NCBI GenBank assembly: GCA_000720805.1
Contig: JODI01000009.1
Location: forward strand, 62,001-126,000
From: Streptomyces violaceoruber
GTDB lineage: Bacteria > Actinomycetota > Actinomycetes > Streptomycetales > Streptomycetaceae
Length of the DNA stretch: 64,000 nt
Direction: 5' to 3'
Shown here: in pieces, positions 1 to 10,500 of the stretch
How positions within the stretch are numbered: the stretch's first letter is position 1
How the letters are laid out: each line of letters starts with the position of its first letter
Notes under the pieces: generated by a model
What the model saw: the letters and a program-made list of their open reading frames with translations, nothing else
Database searches by the model: none
Told to the model about the DNA's origin: nothing
Made by a program: the position numbers and the translations under genes

Positions 1-423
1 GTCCGACTCGACGGCGGCACCGAGCAGTTCACGTGTGTGCCGGTGCACGCCGTCCACCACGGGCGCGAGGACGCGCGGCGAGAACGACTTCAGCATCAGG
101 TTGCGGATCTCGCGGTGGCGCACTCCGTCGGTGACGGCGAGCATCTTGCCGGCGGCCGAGTCCTCGCCCTGGAGCAGCGTGGTGAGGACGGTCCCCTTCT
201 CGGAGGTGAACCGCTTGTTGTCGCGGTAGACGGCGACCGCGTCCGCGTACCGGGAGATCACCCAGAACCCGGGGCCGGCCGGGCCCGCCGGGTGCCAGTG
301 CACGGGGCTCTCGGTGCGGAACCTGCGCCACATGGCGTGCTGGTCGACGTCGAGGAAGGTCTGCGGGTCGGTGAGGTCGAGCGAGGCGGGGTCGGGTGCC
401 GCCTCGCGCTCTGTGAGAGGCAT
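1..423 (-). CDS. Cytochrome P450, N-terminal part (runs off left edge)
   Basis: Reverse-strand gene cut by the window edge; its first 141 codons are present, from an ATG at 423. The N-terminal region has the usual actinobacterial P450 look: a short DPQTFLDVDQHAMWRRFR stretch, a W-x-V-x-x-Y-x-D-A segment (FWVISRYADAVAVYRD) and the C-helix pattern VRHREIRNLMLKSFSPRVLA at about residues 105-124, where the HxxxR pair contacts a haem propionate. The I-helix threonine and the haem cysteine would lie outside the window, so activity cannot be judged. It begins 27 nt after the ABC permease stop codon and is probably the distal gene of the type II PKS/NRPS operon. A role in oxidising the acyl chain or a carrier-bound amino acid is inference from position. 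Confidence 0.85.
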   Translation of the reverse strand, partial: MPLTEREAAPDPASLDLTDPQTFLDVDQHAMWRRFRTESPVHWHPAGPAGPGFWVISRYADAVAVYRDNKRFTSEKGTVLTTLLQGEDSAAGKMLAVTDGVRHREIRNLMLKSFSPRVLAPVVDGVHRHTRELLGAAVESD

Positions 424-450
424 GGTGGGTGTTCCTAACGGCTTCGGGGC

Positions 451-1314
451 TCAGGGCTTTCGGAATCGGCGCAGGCTGAGGGCGAGGCAGACCGCGAACA
501 GCACGCTCAGGGTCACCGCGACCACGATCAGCGGGTGCTCGCCGACGAAGCCGGGGCTTGTGGTGGCGGGGTTGCCCCACAGGTCGCGGCAGGCGGCGAT
601 GACGGCGCTGACCGGGTTCCACTCGGCGATCGGGCGGATCGCGCCCGGCATGGACTGCGGGGAGAGGAAGGCGCTGGACAGGAAGGGCAGCACGACGACG
701 ATGAACGGCGCGACGACGCTGATCGTCTCGATGCTGCGCAGGGTCGTGGCGAGCAGCACGCCGAGCCACAGCATCACGTACGTGAAGACCGCGACCAGGG
801 CGAACCCGGCGAGCGTGGGCAGCGGCCCGGTGTGCGAACGCCAGCCGAGCAGCAGCCCGGCGCCCGTGGTGACGGCGAGCGCGGCCAGGGCGACCAGGAA
901 GTCCGCGCCGGTGTGTCCCAGGGGCACGGCGGACCGGCTGATCGGCAGCGAACGGAACCGGTCGATGATGCCGCCCTGCAGGTCCATCGCCATCGACACG
1001 GCGGTCGGTCCCACGCAGGCGAGCCCCACCTGGACGGCGCCGCCGGCGAAGACGTACTCGACGTAGCTTCCGCCGGCGGGCAGCGTGATGGCGTCCCGGA
1101 ACAGGTAGCCGAGCAGCACCATCGACACGAGCGGGTTGAGCACGACGCCGATGGCCCGGCCGGGCCCCCGGCGCAGCCGCCTGAGCCTGCGTCCCAGTAC
1201 GGCGAGCACTTCGGTCCCGAAGGTCCGGGCTCCGCCCGGCCGGGCCCCGTCGAGGAGGGGATTCTCGACGGGGGGCCGGCCGGGGGTGGGCGCCGCGGGG
1301 AGAGTGGTCGTCAT
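451..1314 (-). CDS. ABC-2 type transporter permease (DrrB-like)
   Basis: A 287-residue integral membrane protein. After a Pro-rich cytoplasmic N-terminus (about 50 residues) come roughly six hydrophobic segments typical of ABC-2/DrrB exporters of daunorubicin-type drugs, with the intracellular stretch DLQGGIIDRFRSLPISRSAV between helices, which is characteristic of this family. I chose the ATG at 1314 because it overlaps the stop of the upstream small ORF (ATGA), while a longer in-frame start would run through the tandem repeats. Its probable partner, a DrrA-type ATPase, is encoded 26 kb away (27628-28575), which is unusual because these two genes are normally adjacent. Likely role: export of, or self-resistance to, the cluster product. 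Confidence 0.88.
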   Translation of the reverse strand: MTTTLPAAPTPGRPPVENPLLDGARPGGARTFGTEVLAVLGRRLRRLRRGPGRAIGVVLNPLVSMVLLGYLFRDAITLPAGGSYVEYVFAGGAVQVGLACVGPTAVSMAMDLQGGIIDRFRSLPISRSAVPLGHTGADFLVALAALAVTTGAGLLLGWRSHTGPLPTLAGFALVAVFTYVMLWLGVLLATTLRSIETISVVAPFIVVVLPFLSSAFLSPQSMPGAIRPIAEWNPVSAVIAACRDLWGNPATTSPGFVGEHPLIVVAVTLSVLFAVCLALSLRRFRKP

Positions 1315-1556
1315 GACGGGTTCCGTTCGTCCGGGGCGGCGTCCGTCGGCCGGTGCGGCGCGCGGGGCGAAAGGCCGTCGTGCGGTGCGCGGGGCGAAAG
1401 GCCGTCGTGCGGCGCGCGGGGCGACGGGCCGTCGTGCGTGCCCCGTGCCGCGCCGAGGCCCGGCGTCAAGAGGACGCCCTTCCAGCCGGCCCGGCGGGCG
1501 GCCGCCCACAGGCGACGCCGACGCACGGCCCGGGCGCGGGAGACCGCCTGTGTCAT
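1311..1556 (-). CDS. Small repeat-containing hypothetical protein (81 aa)
   Basis: I do not recognise this 81-residue ORF. Its ATG overlaps the NRPS stop codon (ATGA, 1553-1556) and its own TGA overlaps the permease ATG (1311-1314), so it is coupled at both ends, which argues that it is translated. The first 38 residues are very basic ([20 protein letters not shown]), followed by [16 protein letters not shown]. The second half contains three near-identical 9-residue units of the type PHDGLSPRA, encoded by a 27-bp tandem repeat. There is no membrane segment or signal peptide. It could be a real small protein, a degraded gene kept in frame to pass ribosomes to the permease, or a repeat-expanded linker ORF. 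Confidence 0.5.
   Translation of the reverse strand: MTQAVSRARAVRRRRLWAAARRAGWKGVLLTPGLGAARGTHDGPSPRAPHDGLSPRAPHDGLSPRAPHRPTDAAPDERNPS
1354..1434. repeat. Three tandem copies of a 27-bp repeat
   Basis: Units lie at 1354-1380, 1381-1407 and 1408-1434 and differ at only a few bases. The unit length is a multiple of three, so the small ORF stays open and gains a 9-residue repeat. There are no spacers, so this is not a CRISPR array. Confidence 0.9.
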
Positions 1557-4500
1557 CGCCCGCTCCTGTCCGACTGCGCGTGCAGCCGCTCCAGCTGTGC
1601 CGCGACCGCCCGGCCTATCTCCTCCACCGGGCCGGGGCTGAGCATGTCGTCGTGGGCGCAGTCGATGTGGTGCGCGGTCACGGTGCCGTCGGTGTACGGG
1701 GCCCAGAGGCGTTCTTTGTCCCTCTCCTCGCCCCACGGGGAGCGGTCGGCCAGGAACAGGTGCATCTCGCCGTCGTAACCGCGCGGACGGTAGCGGGTGT
1801 TGAGGATCTGGTGGCGGGCCATCAGATCCACCATGCGGGCCATCCGCATCTCCCCCATCCGGGCCAGCGCGCTGCCGTCGGCGCGCAGGGCGTCGACGAT
1901 GTCCGCCGGGGTGAGGTCCCGGTCGCCGAACTCTTCACGGCTGTGCCCGATGCCCTCCAGCAGCCAGGCCAGGCTGCCCTGCGCGTCCCGCTCGTCGACG
2001 GCGCCGGTCCGGGGGAAGGAGTCCAGGTTGGCCAGCAGGCCCACCTGCTGTCCGGCGGCCCGCAGTTGCACCGCGATCTCGTACGCGAGCAGTCCGCCGA
2101 ACGACCAGCCGAGCAGGTGGTACGGCCCCTCGGGCTGCACCTGGCGGATCAGGTCGATGTACGCGGCGGCGTTCGCCTCGATGCTGTCGGGCAGCGGCGC
2201 GCCGTCGACGACGCTGGGCGACTGGATGCCGTAGACCGGGTGGTCCGGCCCGATGTAGCGGGCCAGCGGCAGGTACGAGAGCGCGAGGCCGACACCGCTG
2301 TGGACGCAGAAGACGGGCGGGCGGGCGCCGGTCGGACGGATGCACAGCATCGGTGCGAACGTGTCCGCGTGGTCGAGGCTGTCGGTCTCCTCGATCGCCT
2401 CGGCCGCGAGGCGCATGGTGTCCCTGGGGACGAGGGCCGTCGGCTCCTGCGCCGTCCCTGGTTCCGGTTCCGGGCGCAGCGCCGTCGCGAGCGCGGCCAC
2501 GCTCTGGTGGGTGAACACGTCGGCGATGCTGAGCTCGATGCCGGCCTTGCGGGCCCGGGCCACGAGGCGCAGCGACTTCATGCTGTCCATGGACCGGGTC
2601 TCGAAGAAGTTCTCCGCCGGGGCCACGGACTCGGCCCCGACCACTTCGGCGACGATCTCGCAGAGCCGGGTCACGACCGGGTCGGCCGTGTCGGCGGCCG
2701 GCCGCGCCGGCTCGTCGGTCACGGCCTCCTCCGGTGAACGGGTGGGCCGTACCGGGGCGTTGTCGCCCCCGGTCACCTTCCGGCCCGTGCGCCACATCCG
2801 GGACCCTGCCTCACCCCATGGATCGGCGACGAACCGCTCGGCGGTGACGCCGGCCCGGCCCGCGTAGGACCGGGCGACGGCCGCCCCCGCGAGATACAGC
2901 TCGCCCTCCGGGGCCGGGCTCATGGACTCGTCCAGTACGTAGCCGTGGGCGGGCCATCGGGCCGTGTCCGCCGGGAACGTGTCCGGTGCGGCCCATGCGG
3001 CGGGCGGGCGTTCCCGGGTGGCGACGCCGGTCCCGGCGAGCAGCGCCCCGAACAGCCCGGCATCACCGGGCCGTCCTCCGTCGAGCGCCGCGGCGACCCG
3101 GGCGGCGGCGGTGCGGTGCTCCACCACCGTGCCCGCGGTGCCGCCGCGGATCACATACGCGGCCTGCCCGGGCCGTGCCGTGGCCCTCACGGGCCGGTCC
3201 TCGTCGTCGGCCGTGCCGCGCAGCCCGGCGACGTCGAGGACGAGCACCGGCACCCCGGTCGTCCGCAGCCGTCCGGCCATGCCCGTCGTCGTCAGGACGC
3301 ACACCGGGTCGACATCCGCGAACAGGGCCCGGATCGCGTCAACCGGTTCGTCTGCCGCCAGCGGCACGTACGCCGCGCCCGCCTTGAGGATCCCGAGCGC
3401 CGCGAGGGCCTGGTCGGCGGCGCGCGGCACGGCCAGCGCCACGGTGCGCTCGGGGCCGGCCCCGGCCCCGGCCAGGGTGCGCGCCAACGCGTCGGAGCAC
3501 CGGTCGAGTCCGGCGTAGGACAGCGCCTGGGGCCCGCTGCCGGTGGCGACGGCGTCGGGTTCCTTGGCGACGAGTTCGGCGAACAGGTCAAGCAGGGTCA
3601 CCTCGGGCAGTTCCCGTACGACGTCGGCGAAGTCCTGAGCCGAATCCTCCGGGGCCGGGGCCGCCGACACCGTCGGCTCGTCCGTGCCCCCGATCTCCAG
3701 GTCCCCGATGCGTACGCCGGGATCGGCCACCGCGGCCCGCAGTATCCGCGTGAACTGCCGCACCAGGCTCTCGGCCGTCTCCCTCGTGAACAGATCCCTG
3801 CTGAAGGTCAGCAGTCCCTGCATGCCGTCCTTGTCGTGCCACGGCACCAGTTCGACGACGAGGTCGAGCTTGGCCTGCCGGGACGGAACGTACTCGGGGC
3901 GCGCGGTCAGGCCGGGCAGGCCGAGGTCGCGTACGCCGTCGTACTGCACCGTCAGCGACACCTGGAACAGCGGGTGCCGGTTCAGTGCGCGGGCCGGCCG
4001 GAGCGCGTCGACCACCTGGTCGAACGGCACGTCCTGGTGGGAGAAGGCCGCGAGGTCGGTCTCCCGGAGCCGGTCGAGCAGTTCGCGGAACGTCGGGTCG
4101 CCGCTCGTGTCGCCGCGCAGCACCAGTGTGTTGAGGAACATGCCGACGACGTCCGAGAGCGCGTCGTCCGTGCGGCCCGCCACCGAGACACCCACCGGGA
4201 TGTCGGTGCCCGCGCCGCGCCGGGTCAGCAGTGCCGACAGCGCCGCCTGGAAGACGATGAACTCGGTCGTGCCGGTGGCGCGGGCCAACTCCCCGATCGC
4301 CGACCGGAGGCCGGCGTCCAGGTCGAACAGCACCACATCGCCCTCACGGGTGCTCCGGGCCGGGCGGGTGAAGTCGGCGGGCAGCGGGGTCTCGTCGGGC
4401 AGGCCCGCGAGCGCGTCGCGCCAGAAGTCGAGCTGTTCGGTGGCGAGGCCGTCGGGATCGTCGGGGCCCCCGCCGCCGAGCAGTTCGCGCTGCCAGACGG

Positions 4501-7500
4501 CGAAGTCGGCGTACTGGACGGGCAACGGCTCCCAGCGGGGGGCGCGGCCCTCGCTCCTGGCCCGGTAGGCGGCGGCGAAGTCGCCGAGGAACGGGCCCAT
4601 CGACCAGCCGTCGAACGCGATGTGGTGGATCACGAACAACAGCACGCACTCGTCCTGTCCCGCCGGGAAGAGCCGGACGCGCAGCGGCGTCTCCGCGGTG
4701 AGGTCGAAGCCGCGGTCGGCCTCGGCGGCCACCGCCTCGGTCACCTCGTCGGCCGGCACCGACACCACCTTGACGGCGGGCGCGCCCGCGGCGGTGTCCA
4801 GGACGCGCAGCGACGGCACCCCGTCGGTGTCCGGCATGACGGTGCGCAGCACCTCGTGCCGCCCGGCGACGTCGCGCAGCGCGACCCGCAGGGCGTCCGT
4901 GTCGAGCTGCCCGGTGAGCCGGAAGGCGAGCACCGAGTTGTACGAGCCGTCCGCCGTGCCCTCGCGGCGGTTGAGGAACCACTGCCGCTGCTGGGTGAAG
5001 GAGAGCGGCCTCTCGGTTCCGGCGGGCGCGGGTGCCAGCGGCGGCCTGGCCCGGTCCGCCTGCTCCACACGGGCGGCGAGGGCGGCGACGGTGCGGGCCT
5101 CGAAGAGGGCGCGGATGGGCAGTTCGGCGCCGAGGACTCCGCGGACCCGGCTGACCAGCCGGGTGGCGAGCAGCGAGTGCCCGCCGATCTCGAAGAAGTC
5201 GTCGTCGGGGTGGACCTGTTCGCGGCCGAGGACGTCGGCGAACAGGCCGCACAGGATCTCCTCGACGGGCGTGCGCGGGGCGCGGCCTCGCGCACCGGCT
5301 CCGAGGTCCGGGTCGGGCAGGGCGGCGCGGTCCAGCTTTCCGTTGACGGTCAGCGGGAGCGAGTCCAGGGCGACGACGGCGGACGGCACCATGTAGTCGG
5401 GCAGTACCCGGGCGAGGCGGTCGCGCAGCGTTCCGGTGTCCGCCCCGGCCCCGGCTCCGGCGGCGACGACGTACGCCACCAGGCGCCGCTCCCCGGCCTC
5501 GTCCTCGCGCATCACCACGGCGGCCTGCTCGACCGAGGGCATGGCCGTCAACGCCGCGGAGATCTCGCCCAGTTCGATGCGGATGCCGCGCAGTTGCACC
5601 TGGTCGTCGGCGCGGTCCAGGTAGTCCAGCTCGCCGTCGGACAGCCAGCGCACCAGGTCGCCGGTGCGGTACATGCGGCTGCCGGCCGGCCCGTACGGAT
5701 CCGGCACGAACCGCTGGGCGGTCAGCCCCGGCCTGCCGAGATAGCCGCGGGCCAGTCCTCCGCCGACGTACAGCTCACCGACGCAGCCGACCGGTACGGG
5801 CCGCAGCGCGCGGTCCAGGACGTACACGCGGTGGGCCCTGGTCGGGCGGCCGATCGGCGGCCGGCCGCGGCCGGGGACGAGGGGGCCGCTGACGGTGCAG
5901 CCGACGACGGCCTCGGTGGGGCCGTACCCGTTGAACATCCGCACGGAGCCCGCCCAGCGGTCGACGACCTGGGTGGGGACGGCCTCGCCGGTCACCACCA
6001 TGCGCAGGTCCGCGGGGAGCGTGCTGCCCTCCGGGAGCGCGCCGACGACGACGGGCGGCAGAGCCGCCAGGTTGATCCGGGCGTCGTTGATCAGGTCGAC
6101 GAGCGGCTGTCCCGGGGTGCGGTGCTCCTCGTCGGCGATCACGAGGGTGCCGCCGTTGAGCAGCGCCAGCATGATGCCGAAGACCGACGCGTCGAAGCTG
6201 AAGGAAGCGAACTGCAGGACGCGCACGTCGTGGTCGAGATCGAACCGCTGGGTGAGGCTGTCGACCATCGCCATCAGCCCGGCGTGCGGCACGGTCACGC
6301 CCTTGGGGCGGCCGGTGGAGCCGGAGGTGTAGATCATGTACGCGGTGTGCAGCGGGTGCAGCCTTCCGTTGCGGTCCGCGTCGGTGAGGTCGGCGCCGGA
6401 GAGTCCGTCCAGCTCCCTCACGGTGTCGGGTGCGTCGAGGATCAGGGGCCCGTCGGTGCGGCCCGGCCGTTGCGGCAGCCCCGTCGCACGGGTGGCGGTC
6501 GCGGTGTCGGTGAGCAGCACCGCGGGGCACGCGTCGTCGAGGAGGTGGCCGACGCGGTCGGCCGGGTAGTCGACGTCGACGGGCAGGAACACGGCGCCCG
6601 CCTTCAGCGCGGCCAGGGCCGCCACCACCAGCTCCACGGAGCGCGGCAGCATGACGGCGACCGGTTGTTCGGGGCGCACGCCTCGGGCGACGAGGAGCCG
6701 GGCGATCCGGTTGGCCCGGGTGTTCAGCTCGGTGTAGTCGAGGACCTCGGCACCGAGACTGACCGCGGGCTTGTCCGGGAACCAGGTGGCCCACCGCTCG
6801 AAGGTGTCGGTGGCGAGCAGGGCGGGCTCGGGCAGTGCGGCCTCGGCCCCCGCCCACTCCGCGGTGAGCCGGCGCCGCTCGTCCTCGTCGAGGGTGTCGA
6901 GGCGGCCGAGCGGGACGCCGGGGTCGGCCGCGAGGCGCTCCAGGACACGGAGGAAACGGCGTACGAACGCGTCCGTCCGCTGCTCGGTGAACACGTCGGG
7001 CCGGTACTGGGCCTCCACCCTCAACTCGCCGTCCGGGCCCGGGAAGACGCCGATCGCCAGGGGGTACTCGGCGACGACGCGCGCCTTCCAGCCGAGCATG
7101 GTCAGTCCGGGGATGTGCTCGCCGATGCGGTCGAGGGCGCCCGTCGGATAGTTGTGGAAGCTGACGACGGTGTCGAACAGCTCGCCGGTGCCGGCGCACT
7201 GCTGCACCTCGGCGAGGCCCAGGTGGTGGTGGGGTTCGAGGCCGAGCTGGCGGTCCTGGAGGTCGGCGAGCATCGCCTCGAAGGGCTGCGCGGCATCGAG
7301 CCGGGCGCGGACCGGCAGGGTGTGCAGGAACGCGCCCACCATCCGCTCCACCTCCCGGAGTTCGGCCGGCCGGCCGGAGACGACAGCGCCGAAGGTGACG
7401 TCCCGTCGTCCGGTGAGCGCGCCCAGGACCGCGGCCCAGGCGCCCTGCATCACGGTGTTCATGGTGAGACCGCGGGCGTGCGCCCAGGGGGTGAGCGCGG

Positions 7501-10500
7501 CGGTGACCTCGGCGGGCACGTCGGCCACGAGGGTCTCGGGCAGGACGGAGACGCGGTCGCGGTCGGCGGGGCCGAGCCGGGTCGCACCGTCCACATCGGC
7601 GAGCTCGGCGCGCCATGCCTCGCGGGCGGCGTCCTTGTCCTGGGCCGCCGACCACTCCAGGTGACGGTGGGCCGGGGCGACGCGGGCGAGGGCGGTGGTG
7701 TCGGCACCGTTGGACCACAGGGTGACCAGTTCCTCGGCGAGCACGGCGGACAAGGACCAGCCGTCGACCAGCATGTGATGCGTGGTCCACACGACACGGT
7801 GCCGGTCGTCCGCGATCCGGTAGACGGTGAACCGGGTCAGCGGACCGCGGGTGACGTCGAAACGGTGCAGCCACTCCTCGTCGGTGCGGCGGGCCGCTTC
7901 GGCGTCCACGTCGGCCGGGGCGACGTGGGTCAGGTCGACCTCGGTCCACGGCAGTTCGACGTGGCCGGGGATCAGCTGGACCGGGTCGCCGGTGTCGCGT
8001 TCGCGGAAGCCGGCGCGCAGGGCCGGATTGCGGTCGAGAAGCGTGACGGCGGCGGCACGCAGCGCGGAGCGGTCCATGGGGCCGCCGATGTCCATGACGA
8101 CCTGGAGGGTGTACGCGTCCATGCCCTGACGGTCGAACTCGGCCTGGAAGAGCAGTCCGCGCTGCAACGGGGAGAGCGGCAGGATGTCGGTGACACCGCC
8201 CAGTTCGCTCTCGTACGCGTCGATCTCCCGCTGTTCGACCTGGACGAGCGGGAAGTCGGACGGGATGCGCCCGGTGGTGCCCGGCCGGTCCGCGTGCGCG
8301 ACAAGGATCTCCAGGGCGCGGAACCAGGTCTCGGCGAGTTCCCGTACGTCGGCCTCGTCGAGCAGGGCGGAGGCCCAGGTCCATTCGGCGACGAGGACGG
8401 GACCCTCGGGGCGGTCCTCGGTGACGGCCACGACGTCCACGGGCTGGCGCAGCGGTGTGCCCGGGGCCGCGGTCTGGCCGGCGCCGCCGGCCACCATGGA
8501 CCAGTCGCCGCCGCTCGCGGTGAACCGGCCCAGGTAGTTGAAGCCGAGCTGCGGGACGGGGGTGCGGGCGAGAACGGCGGCGGTCTGTGGGTTGAGGTGG
8601 CTCAGCAGACCGTGGCCGATGCCGTGGTCGGGCAGCGCGCGCAGGGTGGCCTTGACCCGCTTGAGCGCGGCCGTGAGGGAGGTGCCGCCCTGCCACACGC
8701 CGGCCCAGTCGAGCTCGCCCACGTGGAGGTCGACGGGGAAGACGCTGGTGAACCAGCCGACCGTACGGGACACATCCAGGTCTCCCGCGATCTGCTCGCG
8801 GCCGTGTCCCTCCAGCTCGATCAGCGCTCGAGTGGTGTCGGCGGCTCCGGTGCGGCGGGCCCGCTCGACGAGTGCGAGGGCGAGGCCGGTCAGGAGCACC
8901 TCGTTGATCTCGGCGTGGAAGGCGGCGGGCACCTGGGTGAGCAGGGCCGCCGTGTGCTCGGCCGGGAGTTCGACGCGCAGCCGGCCGGCGCTGCCGTGCA
9001 CGTCACGGGCCGGGTCCAGCGGCTGCTCGGTGAGCGTCGCCGACGTTCCGCTCGACTGCGCCGTCCACAGCGGCAGTTCGGCCATGCGCTCCGCGGTGCG
9101 GGCCTCCTCGGACAGGGCCTTCGCCCAGCGGCGGTAGGAGGTCGGCACGGGGTCGAGCCGCGGCTCGCGACCCTCGGCGACCGCTTCCCAGGCGGCCTGG
9201 AGATCGGGCAGCAGAATACGCCAGGACACACCGTCGACGGCGAGGTGGTGGATGACGAGGAGCAGGGTGGCGGTGCCTTCCTCCGTCAGGAGCACCGCCT
9301 GCGCGACGAGGCCGTCCTCGGGACGCAGCCGGGCGCGGGCCGCGGCCAGTTCCTCGGCCAGACGTGCCGTCCGGTCGGCGCCCTCGGCAACGGTGGCGGT
9401 GGTGAGTACGTCGGACGCCGCGACGGCGCCTCGGTGCTGGGTGCTCAGGGACCACAGGCCGGGAACCGGGCAGGCGAGGCGCAGACGCAGCGTGTCGTGG
9501 CGGTCCAGGACGGCCTGGAGCGCGCGCTCCAGTCCCGGGGCGTCCACCTCGGCGGGCACGGTCACGGCGAAGTGCTGCGCGAACTCCTTCGTCTCGTCCG
9601 GGAGAGGAGACAGTCGTTCACGCAACTGCGCGGCCACGGGGAGGAGTTCGACTTCTCCGATGCCGTCGTCCTCGGCTGTGGGCGCTGCCTGTCCGGCGCG
9701 TCCCGCGACGGCGGCGATGGCCGCCGGGGTGCGGTACCGGAAGACGTCGCGGGCCGTGACGACCAGGCCCTCCTTGCGTGCCCTGCTGACCACCTGGAGG
9801 GAGCTGATGCTGTCGCCGCCGAGGGCGAAGAAACTGTCCTCCGGGCCGACTTCGGGCACACCGAGGACTTCGGCGAGGACCTGGCACAGGACGCGCTCGT
9901 CGTCGGTGCGCGCAGCGCGACCCTGTGAGGGGGCCCCGAAGTCGGGGGCCGGCAGGCACTTGCGGTCGACCTTGCCGTGCGCGGTCAGCGGCAGTTCGTC
10001 CAGGGCCACGAGGACGGTCGGCACCAGAGCGCCGGGCAGCCGCTCGGCCAGCAGGGCGCGGGCGGCCGCGGTGTCCGGGCGGACTGTTTCCCCGACGACG
10101 TACCCGACGAGCCGCTGCTGTCCGGCCGGGTCGGTGACGGCGGCGGCCACCGCGTCGGCGACGCCCGGCAGTTCACGCAAGGCCGTCTCGACCTCGCCGA
10201 GTTCGACGCGCTGGCCGCGGATCTTGACCTGGTGGTCGACACGGCCCACGAAGGCGAGCTGTCCGTCGGGGCGCAGCACGACATGGTCGCCGGTGCGGTA
10301 CATGCGGGAGCCGTCGGCGGCGAACGGGTCGGGGACGAACGTGGTGGCGGTGCGGCGCGGGTCACCGAGGTAGCCGCGGCCGACTCCCCGGCCGGAGATG
10401 AACAACTCGCCCCGCGCGCCGCGCGGCACCGGCCGCAGGTCGGCGCCGAGGACATGGAGGCGGGTGTTGCGCAGCGGCCGGCCGATCGGCACGACGGACG

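Noticed and set aside
1354..1434. CRISPR-like array
   Set aside because: Three contiguous 27-bp repeats without spacers.
2775..3300. Frameshift or sequencing error as the cause of the broken third A domain
   Set aside because: The other frames carry no A4-A6 motifs, and too few bases lie between the remnants to encode the missing core; the frame stays open to T3 and TE, so it is a real internal deletion.
2945..9928. Very long forward open frames opposite the large NRPS (and similar ones opposite the right-hand NRPS genes)
   Set aside because: High-GC antisense shadows: Arg/Gly/Gln/Asp-rich, no domains, and the reverse-strand NRPS motifs are unambiguous.
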